Positions 1 to 5,425 of a stretch of 5,922 bases of DNA are shown here, in pieces. The notes beneath the pieces were generated by a model. The model saw only the letters and a program-made list of their open reading frames with translations. It had not been told where the DNA came from and did not search any database. A program made the translations under genes and the position numbers. Each line of letters begins with the position of its first letter. Position 1 is the first letter of the stretch. This DNA is from Saprospiraceae bacterium. Lineage in GTDB: Bacteria; Bacteroidota; Bacteroidia; Chitinophagales; Saprospiraceae. The stretch covers positions 1 to 5,922 of the forward strand of contig SLKL01000245.1 of NCBI GenBank assembly GCA_007134625.1, read 5' to 3'.

Positions 1-48
1 AGCACCAAGGTTCCCAATTAATTGAACAGAATTACTCAAATTTGTCAT
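1..48 (-). CDS. ssb: ssb 5' fragment (codons 1-16), cut by the window edge
   Basis: The minus strand from 48 down to 1 encodes MTNLSNSVQLIGNLGA, the N-terminus of the SSB that is complete at 5490-5849. The gene runs off the window edge and is not itself a pseudogene. If the molecule is circular this is the same gene seen twice. The fragment shows directly that an ssb start lies 146 bp beyond the stop codon of the DUF4143 ATPase, on the same strand. Confidence 0.85.
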   Translation of the reverse strand, partial: MTNLSNSVQLIGNLGA

Positions 49-88
49 AGCGTTAAAGTTTTAAATTAAAAAATCAGATTCTGTAAAC

Positions 89-104
89 GTCAATCATTAT
101 TGAC
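89..104. promoter_or_regulatory. 16-bp inverted repeat upstream of ssb
   Basis: GTCAAT-CATT-ATTGAC is a perfect palindrome with 6-bp arms and a 4-bp centre. It lies about 40 bp before the ssb start codon and recurs at 5890-5905 in the terminal repeat. On the minus strand it is just downstream of CATATTTG (110-117), one mismatch from the Bacteroidota -7 element TAnnTTTG, although I see no matching -33 TTTG. It could be an operator for ssb or a small RNA hairpin. The sequence alone does not decide. Confidence 0.35.
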
Positions 105-194
105 AATGCAAATATGAGACAAGCCTGCCGGTGTAGCCGTAGAATAAACGCTTGTATTCGTTTGTAAACGTTTGTTGTGAGGATATGAAGCTAC

Positions 195-1340
195 CTACAT
201 TATGAAATCAAGATAGTTGTCTCGATTAACTAACTGAAAATTGGCATCCGGATAAGCTTTTTGGAATGCGGCAGGTGCTTTTGCCTTTTTTCTATCACTC
301 CATTTAAATTCAAATGCACTTAAATGCTGATCACTTTCTTCCAACCAATCCAACTCTTGTTGGTCGTAAGTTCGCCAAAAAAAATTATTGGTTCTCATGC
401 GGGTATAGTGTTGCTTTTTCAAACGCTCTGATATGAGGTAATTCTTCCATAGCTGCCCAATGTCTGATCTGTCCTTTAAACGGTTAAAGTTTTGTACAAT
501 GGCATTTCGAATGCCATTGTCATAAAAATACCACTTTTTAGACTTGGTAACCTCTTTTCTTAGATTTCTACTGAATCCATCAAGGCGATAAATGATAAAT
601 ACTTTTGTTAGCAGATCTAGATAGTTGGCTACTGTGTTTTTTGAGATGGATAATTTTTTCCCAAGTTCTTCAATTGAAACTTCACTACCGATTTGATGGG
701 CAATTAGTTTTAACAAGTCAAAAATTTTCTGTGAATTTCTAATGCCTTGATAAACAAGGATGTCTTTTAATAAATATGCATTGACGATTTCCTCAAGATA
801 CTCCCTTTTTTCTTCCCAATTTACATACTTCTCTAATTCAGGATAAGATCCAAAAATCAATCTGCTCTCGAGTTTCTCAGAGGTTTTCTTATAAGTTTCA
901 AGTTTATTGAATTCCATCTGTGAAAGAGGAAATAGATAAATGGTATTCTTCCGTCCAACTAGCGGTTCTCCGATTTTATTGGAAAGATCAAAAGTAGAAG
1001 AACCTGTTGCAATTACCTTTAAATTCGGCATAGTATCTACCATAAGTTTTAACACCTTTCCGGCTTCAGGAATATTTTGTGCTTCATCAATAAAAAGCAG
1101 GTCTATCCCTTCTAATAACCGCTTATAGTGAACCGTTCTCCTTTCTGACAACAATTCTAAATCCCCTAAGTCGTCTCTATTCATAGACAGAACACTTAAT
1201 TCAGGATGGGTACTAATGAGATTTTTTACAAATTCTGTTTTTCCTACCCTTCTGGCACCCAATAGAATAAGTACTTTTCCGGAAACTAATTTCCGCTCAA
1301 ATTCAGCTTTTATCGCTCTTGATATAAATCCATCTTTCAT
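195..1340 (-). CDS. AAA-type ATPase with wHTH and DUF4143 C-terminal domain
   Basis: This 381-residue protein has the full architecture of the orphan 'ATP-binding protein, DUF4143' family. Walker A is GARRVGKT (28-35), Walker B is LLFIDEAQ (81-88), and a sensor-like strand reads VIATGSSTFDLS (109-120). A winged-helix-like segment spans about 219-252 (EELGKKLSISKNTVANYL). The C-terminal DUF4143 region carries Asp331 and the pair Glu344-x-Lys346, which fits the PD-(D/E)xK-like fold reported for this family. The length is normal and no key residue is missing. The ATG at 1340 lies about 20 bp from a TATTTTTG -7 element, which supports this start. The gene is cytoplasmic and transcribed alone; the next gene on the same strand is ssb. 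The cellular role of the family is poorly known. Nuclease activity and autoregulation through the wHTH are inferences. Confidence 0.93.
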   Translation of the reverse strand: MKDGFISRAIKAEFERKLVSGKVLILLGARRVGKTEFVKNLISTHPELSVLSMNRDDLGDLELLSERRTVHYKRLLEGIDLLFIDEAQNIPEAGKVLKLMVDTMPNLKVIATGSSTFDLSNKIGEPLVGRKNTIYLFPLSQMEFNKLETYKKTSEKLESRLIFGSYPELEKYVNWEEKREYLEEIVNAYLLKDILVYQGIRNSQKIFDLLKLIAHQIGSEVSIEELGKKLSISKNTVANYLDLLTKVFIIYRLDGFSRNLRKEVTKSKKWYFYDNGIRNAIVQNFNRLKDRSDIGQLWKNYLISERLKKQHYTRMRTNNFFWRTYDQQELDWLEESDQHLSAFEFKWSDRKKAKAPAAFQKAYPDANFQLVNRDNYLDFIM

Positions 1341-1361
1341 TACGACACCTTTTGAGTTTCA

Positions 1362-1393
1362 CAAAAATAGCAAAAAAACATTAATTCCGTCAA
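1362..1393 (-). promoter_or_regulatory. Putative Bacteroidota promoter of the ATPase gene
   Basis: On the minus strand TATTTTTG (1362-1369) matches the -7 consensus TAnnTTTG in all fixed bases. A TTG at 1391-1393 lies 21 bp upstream, in the range allowed for the -33 box. Transcription would start roughly 15 nt before the ATG at 1340. The -33 box falls inside the first palindrome, so a protein bound there would block the promoter. Confidence 0.5.
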
Positions 1394-1442
1394 TAAACTG
1401 ACGCAATTTACATTAATTCCGTCAATAAGATGACGGAATTAA
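1381..1442. promoter_or_regulatory. Two tandem 30-bp inverted repeats (likely operators)
   Basis: The second unit (1413-1442) has perfect 12-bp arms, TTAATTCCGTCA and TGACGGAATTAA, around a 6-bp centre. The first unit (1381-1410) has the same left arm and a right arm with two mismatches. The units repeat with a 32-bp period, and a 19-bp direct repeat starts at 1378 and 1410. They lie 41-102 bp upstream of the ATPase start and overlap its -33 box. This is the arrangement of a paired operator, and the wHTH of the ATPase itself is one candidate ligand. The first unit on the minus strand is followed closely by seven T residues, so an attenuator hairpin is an alternative. Confidence 0.6.
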
Positions 1443-1746
1443 CAAATTTCATAGCTCGATAATTTAGGATTATCATGCCTGATTGAGGTTTTTGTCTTAT
1501 GTAAGAGATAAAAACAATGGAATTTATCTTTTGTAGGAGACAAAACCGTTATTTTGGATTTTTGAGATGAGTGATAATCGCTGCTAAAAGGGTATAGTGT
1601 TTTACAAGAAATTAGTCTTGCCAATAAAAAACCAATGCTTTCTGACGTTTTAGAGAGAGATCTAAGAAACTGCCAAAAGTCAGTGATAATTTCCAAGAAA
1701 TTTACAAAAAGGTGCTCTTCTTTTTTCAATACCAAAAATCAGAAAC
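1443..1746. other. Intergenic region upstream of the GldM-like gene
   Basis: This stretch of about 300 bp lies between two divergently transcribed genes. I found no perfect TTTG-N19-21-TAnnTTTG promoter on the plus strand; the nearest is TAGTCTTG around 1613, without a good -33 box. A 98-codon minus-strand open frame crosses it. That frame starts with TTG, ends inside the palindrome and resembles no known family, so I do not call it. I see no RNA gene here. Confidence 0.5.
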
Positions 1747-3360
1747 ATGAAAACAACAAATTCTCAAAAAAATCGGCTTCGTATCCCCATCCTTGCCCTG
1801 CTTTTTTGCGCGATAGGCTTTGTTATCGGGTATGGATTTTACCATATGAGTCAGAGCAAATACGTGGTGTTAAATAAAAATCATCCCGGAGCAGTGTCGC
1901 TGATGAATACTTTTTATTGGATGGAAAGGAATTTGGATACTTCGAATGAGAGGTTGAAAATAGATAATGAGAGAATAACTAATATAATTGCCAATAATGG
2001 AGAGTATGATCCAATTAAATTTCAAAAGTATGTAGATTCCTCATTACGAGTTAAAACATATGGTGATTCTATAATTTTAGAATTAAAAAATGTACTCAAG
2101 ATTCTACGACAGAGGTATAGTAGAGAAGCAAATAAGGATGGATTAGTTTCATTTAAGGATCCATTTTTAAATGTCTCAAATTTACAAGATTATTTTGTTG
2201 AAATTACTGGGAATTCAATGCAGGAATTAATTGATATCTGGAATGAGGATTTTTTTAATTTCTTACCCCCAGATGATCAAATAAGGCATCCCTTTAGTTT
2301 TATAGATGTTGGCTATAATCTCAGAAATGGGTATCAGCTTATAGAAGGGAAAACAAATTTGGAGTTTAATTTAAATAACCTCCCTCTACAAAGTATTTCT
2401 ACTATTATTGCACTTTGGGAGAATGAAATTAGGTTGACTCAGAATAACATTTTATATTATTTTTTAGTTAGAACAGGTAGTTCTAGTACTCCTTTTGAAA
2501 TCCATAAGGTTACTTCCTATCCCAAAAATCAACAAATTTATAAAGGAGAGACATACATAACAGATATCTATTTATTACCCAATCGCCCCCTTTATGAAAA
2601 CATGACCATTTTGGTTGATGGCAACGAGATTCCATTTAAAAATGGTCCTGGTAAATTTAGCAAAAAAGCATCTAACGCTGGGACATATTCTTATAAAGTA
2701 GAAATTGTCCTTCAAAGCCCAAGAACATTAGAAAAGTTTACCTACTCCGACATCTTCGAGTACACTGTAATTCAAAGAGAACCCACACTACAAATGCAAA
2801 GACCTGAGGTGCTGTACACAGGTGTTGACAACCTGATTTCTATAGAAGTACCGGACGCTCTGGATTTTGAATTTCAGCTTAAGGGTCATGGTGCCGGAAT
2901 AGATATCGCCCCAGCCGGTGAAGAGCATCCTACCCAATATGTTGTAAGCGTATCAGAGTCAGGGCCCGCCAGCATTACCGTATCCGGTAAATATCTCAAA
3001 ACCACCACTTTTGACTTTTTTGCAAAGCAAGTTCCCATGCCTCAAATTTCATTAGCGGGCAAAACCGGTGGAGAGATCGCAATTGAGGATTTTAAAGCTG
3101 TGGAAGGCATTTTGATTGAAGCTATTGACTTTCCTTTAGACATAGATATGGAAATAAAGGAGTTTGAATTGGTAAGAATTAGCAAAAGGGAAATGGAAGA
3201 ACGCATCATCAATGATGGAGCAGTATTTATGGATGAGGCTTTTCAATTAATTCAAAAAGCGCAATCCGGCGATTGGTATGTTTTCAGGAATATTCAATTA
3301 GATGCGTATTGGGACGATGAGGAGACCGGGTATAAGGATATGGTTTTTTATGTGAAATGA
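1747..3360 (+). CDS. Orphan GldM-like (type IX secretion motor-type) protein
   Basis: The 537-residue protein has the layout of GldM/PorM, the periplasm-spanning shaft of the type IX secretion and gliding motor, which is usually about 515-530 residues. It has a short basic N-terminus, one membrane helix (about 13-32), then a helical segment whose ERNLDTSNERLKIDNERI (about 60-78) resembles the region after the GldM membrane helix. Beta-rich domains follow. The C-terminal part carries ISLAGKTGGEI (434-444), IEAIDFPLDIDMEIKEF (about 457-473), and a closing segment GDWYVFRNI...DMVFYV typical of the last GldM domain. The conserved GldM motif directly after the membrane helix is not obvious and the linker looks longer. 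gldK, gldL and gldN are absent on both sides, so I leave the symbol empty: it is probably a divergent paralogue rather than the motor gene. The central part (about 1880-2600) is markedly more AT-rich than the C-terminal part. Confidence 0.8.
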   Translation: MKTTNSQKNRLRIPILALLFCAIGFVIGYGFYHMSQSKYVVLNKNHPGAVSLMNTFYWMERNLDTSNERLKIDNERITNIIANNGEYDPIKFQKYVDSSLRVKTYGDSIILELKNVLKILRQRYSREANKDGLVSFKDPFLNVSNLQDYFVEITGNSMQELIDIWNEDFFNFLPPDDQIRHPFSFIDVGYNLRNGYQLIEGKTNLEFNLNNLPLQSISTIIALWENEIRLTQNNILYYFLVRTGSSSTPFEIHKVTSYPKNQQIYKGETYITDIYLLPNRPLYENMTILVDGNEIPFKNGPGKFSKKASNAGTYSYKVEIVLQSPRTLEKFTYSDIFEYTVIQREPTLQMQRPEVLYTGVDNLISIEVPDALDFEFQLKGHGAGIDIAPAGEEHPTQYVVSVSESGPASITVSGKYLKTTTFDFFAKQVPMPQISLAGKTGGEIAIEDFKAVEGILIEAIDFPLDIDMEIKEFELVRISKREMEERIINDGAVFMDEAFQLIQKAQSGDWYVFRNIQLDAYWDDEETGYKDMVFYVK

Positions 3361-3440
3361 GCTCACTCGGAAATCAGGAAGTAGCAAATTTGAATAGCCC
3401 TTTTATTAGGTGATAAGCTCCGATAATATCGTTGGATTTC

Positions 3441-3556
3441 ACAAATACAGGGTTATTTTTCAAATATTTAAACACTAATACAGGGTTAATTTAGGCAAAT
3501 TGTAACACAAATACAGGGTTAATTGAAGTTGATCAGGGTACAAATCAGGGGTTATT
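3441..3556. repeat. Four 17-bp direct repeats at exact 33-bp spacing
   Basis: Copies lie at 3441-3457, 3474-3490, 3507-3523 and 3540-3556, so the starts are 33 bp apart three times. The core is ACAAATACAGGGTTAAT; copy 2 has one change inside the first half, copies 1 and 4 end in TATT, and copy 4 has TCAGGGG in place of TACAGGG. The 16-bp intervals differ from one another. The array fills the convergent gap between the GldM-like gene and the remnant of parE, so it is not upstream of any gene. It resembles plasmid iterons or a phased protein-binding array. It is too short-period for CRISPR. Confidence 0.85.
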
Positions 3557-3584
3557 AAAATGTATAAATGCTTAAATCCTCTCC

Positions 3585-3993
3585 TTAGATAAAATTTTCG
3601 AGCTTCATCTTCTGATGTAAAATCCTATCTATAAAAATCTGATCACTCATAATTTTATAAATAATGACATGTGATTTAACTGAAAAGAGCCTGTGGTTTG
3701 GCTTAACTTCTTGTATTGATTTTCCTATTTCTGGAGTTGTGCAGATTTGATTAATTGCACTAAAAATATCCCGATAATATTTATGAGTCCGCTCCGGAAA
3801 CCCCTTTCTATTACAAATTGCTGTAATCCCCAACTCGTTGGGGATGAATTTTTCGCTCATTTTCATGACGAAAAGGGTTTTCGGAGTGAACTCATTTATT
3901 TGCTTGATTTTTAGACTACTTTTCCGCTGTGTAAATCCATATTCTATCCAGATCGCTGATCGCTAAATTACTGAGAAGGTAATTTAATTTCAT
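3585..3993 (-). pseudogene. parE: ParE/RelE-family toxin, inactivated by nonsense codon and insertion
   Basis: The start ATG (3991-3993) overlaps the parD stop as TAATG, the normal parDE coupling. The first 33 codons (3993-3895) give MKLNYLLSNLAISDLDRIW..., the usual ParE N-terminus, then EK-stop-SKNQANK. The stop is TAG at 3916-3918, where the family has Trp (EKWS). After codon 33 a 111-bp element plus a 4-bp target duplication breaks the frame (115 bp in total). The remaining 64 codons (3779-3585) continue YYRDIFSAINQICTTPEIGKS...HVIIYKI...DRILHQKM, the ParE core and C-terminus. Joined, the two parts give 97 residues, the standard ParE length. ParE toxins act on DNA gyrase, and RelE relatives cut ribosome-bound mRNA; this copy should make neither. 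A 93-codon open frame beginning at 3866 inside the insertion could still give a chimeric peptide. Confidence 0.9.
3784..3894. mobile_element. 111-bp MITE-like element inserted in parE
   Basis: The ends are inverted repeats of 25 bp (3784-3808 and 3870-3894) that agree at 21 positions; all four differences are transitions. Each end starts TGAGT. The element is flanked by the 4-bp direct duplication TTTA (3780-3783 and 3895-3898). Removing the element and one duplicate restores an uninterrupted ParE reading frame across the site (the separate TAG at 3916-3918 remains). Inside are three further hairpins: ATTACA/TGTAAT (3810-3827), CCCCAAC/GTTGGGG (3828-3843) and TTTTCG/CGAAAA (3850-3874). It has no coding capacity, so it must have been moved by a transposase supplied in trans. 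I cannot name the parent IS family. Confidence 0.88.
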
Positions 3994-4235
3994 TAAAATT
4001 GAGTTCGATTTAGCTTTTCCAAATGCTCTTCAGGATCAAAATTTTCTACATAACCACTCTGTTCTCCTGCTTCAATTGCATTTCGCAATAAATTGATTTT
4101 ATGCTCCTTTTCCTCTACTAACCTTAATCCTTCTCTTATGACCTCACTTACTGAAGTGTATCTTCCCGATTGGATAATTTTTTGAATCATTTCTTCAAAA
4201 TGCTTACCAAGATTTACGGATGTATTTATTGCCAT
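3993..4235 (-). CDS. parD: ParD-family antitoxin (RHH, type II TA)
   Basis: From the ATG at 4235 the product is 80 residues: MAINTSVNLGKHFEEMIQKI, then SGRYTSVSEVIREGLRLVEEKE, and a C-terminal tail GYVENFDPEEHLEKLN. This is the standard ParD layout, with an N-terminal ribbon-helix-helix DNA-binding dimer domain and a flexible toxin-wrapping tail. An in-frame ATG at 4301 would add 22 residues, but the family begins at MAINTSV, so I chose 4235. The stop overlaps the parE start (TAATG). The gene is intact although its toxin is destroyed, so ParD is now an orphan that may still repress its own promoter or buffer related ParE toxins. It starts about 70 bp downstream of the terminator of the truncated ssb copy. 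No perfect consensus promoter is visible between them. Confidence 0.92.
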   Translation of the reverse strand: MAINTSVNLGKHFEEMIQKIIQSGRYTSVSEVIREGLRLVEEKEHKINLLRNAIEAGEQSGYVENFDPEEHLEKLNRTQF

Positions 4236-4306
4236 GATAGTATTTTCAGTAAAAATATTAATTTTTGGTACTTTTTCCAAGAGTATGAGAAATTTTATCA
4301 TAGGGT

Positions 4307-4341
4307 AAAAAAAAGCCCGACCCCAATCAAGAGCCGGACTT
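4307..4341 (-). terminator. Intrinsic terminator after the truncated ssb copy
   Basis: On the minus strand a 9-bp stem (AAGTCCGGC paired with GTCGGGCTT, two G-T pairs) is followed directly by a T tract. It is the counterpart of the terminator at 5427-5460, offset by exactly 1119 bp. Confidence 0.8.
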
Positions 4342-4631
4342 TAACTGATTAATCAGTGCCAAAAAAATTGTCAGAAGGGCAAATTGTCTTTCTGAGTAGC
4401 GGGTGTGAGGTTAATGAATTGATTTGCATAAACCTCGGTCGCATAGCGTTTGCGGCCTGCTTTGTCTTCGTAGCTGCGGTTTACCAGTTTGCCGTTGATG
4501 GCAACACGGTTTCCCTTGTTGAGGATGCTTACCATATGCTCGGCAGTTTTGCCTCAGGCAGCTACTCCCATCCAGTTAGTACTCTTTTGACTAATACCGT
4601 TGGAGTCTTTTAAATACTCATTTAAGGCAAG
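4307..4631. repeat. ssb-tail direct repeat, copy A
   Basis: This block matches 5426-5750 without any internal length change at a constant offset of 1119 bp. It contains the ssb 3' part, a 14-bp palindrome ACTGATTAATCAGT (4344-4357) and the terminator. By eye I count about 15-20 substitutions, sparse over the ssb C-terminus and terminator and denser toward the right edge, where similarity fades near the PIN stop codon. Confidence 0.9.
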
Positions 4632-4640
4632 TGGAGTCAG
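4371..4640 (-). pseudogene. ssb: Truncated ssb copy lacking its 5' end, with a nonsense codon
   Basis: The minus-strand frame reads ...LALNEYLKDSNGISQKSTNW, then MGVAA, then a stop, and continues in the same frame to the same DNLPF end as the intact SSB. The stop is TGA at 4554-4556, where the intact copy has TGG for Trp59. Residues before about 33 are missing; at that point the sequence runs into the 3' end of the PIN gene (stop at 4660). There is no start codon or promoter of its own, and no frameshift. Downstream it keeps a copy of the ssb terminator. It looks like the displaced 3' end of an ssb gene after recombination. No functional product is expected. Confidence 0.9.
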
Positions 4641-4659
4641 ACTGTAGGTTTCGGTATTT

Positions 4660-5079
4660 TTATTTAGGCGCGTAGTTCTCCCAATACTCTTTAGGACTGA
4701 CAATTTTTGTCTTTTTAAAAGTCGGAAAGGTAAAGTCATTCTTATTTCCGGTAATGATGAAATCTGCTAAACACTTGTCAGCAAGTTCAAGAATCATATT
4801 ATCATCTTTGTCTGAAATTAGGTCGATTTTTGTATTTGGGGTAAATATCTTTCCCTTTGTTTCAATGTCAGCCAGTAAGCTTTCTGCCCTTTTGAAAAAG
4901 TCAGGAAATCTGGAAAATTTCGGTCTTGATAACACTTGATAGTACTCAGCCATTAATTCTTTAGAGACGCAAACCAAGAACTTATCATTAACAAAAAGCT
5001 CATAGACAATTCTGTATGGGTAATTTTTTTGGATAATAGAAGAGACAATTACATTGGTATCAATGACTATTTTTTGCAT
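4660..5079 (-). CDS. PIN-domain toxin ribonuclease (PIN_3 type)
   Basis: The 139-residue protein is a complete PIN domain, the fold of VapC-like toxins that cleave RNA with metal ions held by acidic residues. Visible active-site residues are Asp7 in VIDTNVIVS, Glu45 in LMAEYYQVLSRPKF, the SDKDDN cluster (Asp90, 92, 93) and Asp106 in ADFIITGNKNDF, with Asp115 nearby. Length and motif order fit the putative-toxin PIN family PF13470 rather than classical VapC. Its start lies inside the antitoxin gene (20-bp overlap), which implies translational coupling. The stop codon is about 20-30 bp from the edge of the truncated ssb copy, so the right border of that duplication lies almost at the end of this gene. 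No damage is seen and the toxin should be active. The RNA target is unknown. Confidence 0.9.
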   Translation of the reverse strand: MQKIVIDTNVIVSSIIQKNYPYRIVYELFVNDKFLVCVSKELMAEYYQVLSRPKFSRFPDFFKRAESLLADIETKGKIFTPNTKIDLISDKDDNMILELADKCLADFIITGNKNDFTFPTFKKTKIVSPKEYWENYAPK

Positions 5080-5287
5080 TTCTTACCGCTTTTACTTCTT
5101 CGTTGATTTCGTCCATAGTCATCGAGGAAAGTCCATATTTTTCAGCTAACTCTATACATTTATTAAGGTTCTGTCTCATAAGTTCTCTGTTTATGAGCTC
5201 CACAAACTCAGAATAAGTTAGGTTTTCTTTTCTGATACCCAATTTATTAAACTCTGAATCCGAGATAGAAATGTTCAGTGTTTTCAT
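5060..5287 (-). CDS. Antitoxin of the PIN-toxin module
   Basis: This 75-residue protein directly precedes and overlaps the PIN toxin by 20 bp, the standard antitoxin-first order. Its N-terminus MKTLNISISDSEFNKLGI has the alternating pattern of a short beta strand. A helical stretch follows (SEFVELINRELMRQNLNKCIELAEKYGLSSMTMDEINEEV), which would give a toxin-binding C-terminal arm. I do not recognise the exact family, so the assignment rests on position and size more than on motifs. The ATG at 5287 lies about 10 bp after the expected start of transcription of a consensus promoter, which supports it. The N-terminal part probably binds operator DNA and represses the operon, as in most type II modules. 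Confidence 0.85.
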   Translation of the reverse strand: MKTLNISISDSEFNKLGIRKENLTYSEFVELINRELMRQNLNKCIELAEKYGLSSMTMDEINEEVKAVRNAKNSH

Positions 5288-5303
5288 ATCAATATCTTTT
5301 TCT

Positions 5304-5334
5304 CAAATTTACAAAAGAATGTTGATTTTTCAAA
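5304..5334 (-). promoter_or_regulatory. Consensus Bacteroidota promoter of the antitoxin/PIN operon
   Basis: On the minus strand TTTG (5331-5334) is followed after exactly 19 bp by TAAATTTG (5304-5311), a full match to TTTG-N19-TAnnTTTG. Transcription should begin near 5297, leaving a leader of about 10 nt before the ATG at 5287. This is the clearest promoter in the window and the best molecular sign of a Bacteroidota host. Confidence 0.8.
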
Positions 5335-5425
5335 ATTTCACCTTACCGCATATCCTAGAACGCTGAGAATTTCTACTTAGGTATAAGTGATATTTTAGAT
5401 ATTCAATTCCTTAGATCATAATAAT

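Larger units (their letters stand above)
1..121. repeat. Terminal direct repeat, first copy (identical to 5802-5922)
   Basis: These 121 bases match the last 121 bases of the window with no mismatch, and the match runs exactly to both window ends. It contains ssb codons 1-16 and 73 bp of upstream DNA. An exact repeat that stops at both contig ends is the usual sign of a circular contig written with a k-mer overlap, which would give a 5801-bp circle. The alternative is two genomic copies of the ssb 5' end that closed the assembly graph artificially. Confidence 0.95.

Noticed and set aside
141..175. Terminator for the ATPase gene formed by AAACG/CGTTT inverted repeats
   Set aside because: The stem is only 5 bp with competing pairings and has no T tract on the minus strand, so support is too weak.
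1439..1735. 98-codon minus-strand open frame upstream of the GldM-like gene
   Set aside because: It starts with TTG, ends inside the palindrome, has no promoter or family resemblance and lies in an intergenic region, so it is most likely chance.
3358..3378. Second MITE end at the GldM-like stop codon (TGAGCTCACTCGGAAA resembles the MITE end)
   Set aside because: Only one end is present, with several mismatches; no partner end or target duplication was found downstream. It may be chance or a very decayed relic.
3441..3556. CRISPR array
   Set aside because: Repeat cores of 17 bp and intervals of 16 bp are both too short, the repeats are imperfect, and no cas gene is present.
4236..4301. N-terminal extension of ParD from the ATG at 4301
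   Set aside because: The extra 22 residues do not fit ParD, whose family start matches the ATG at 4235.
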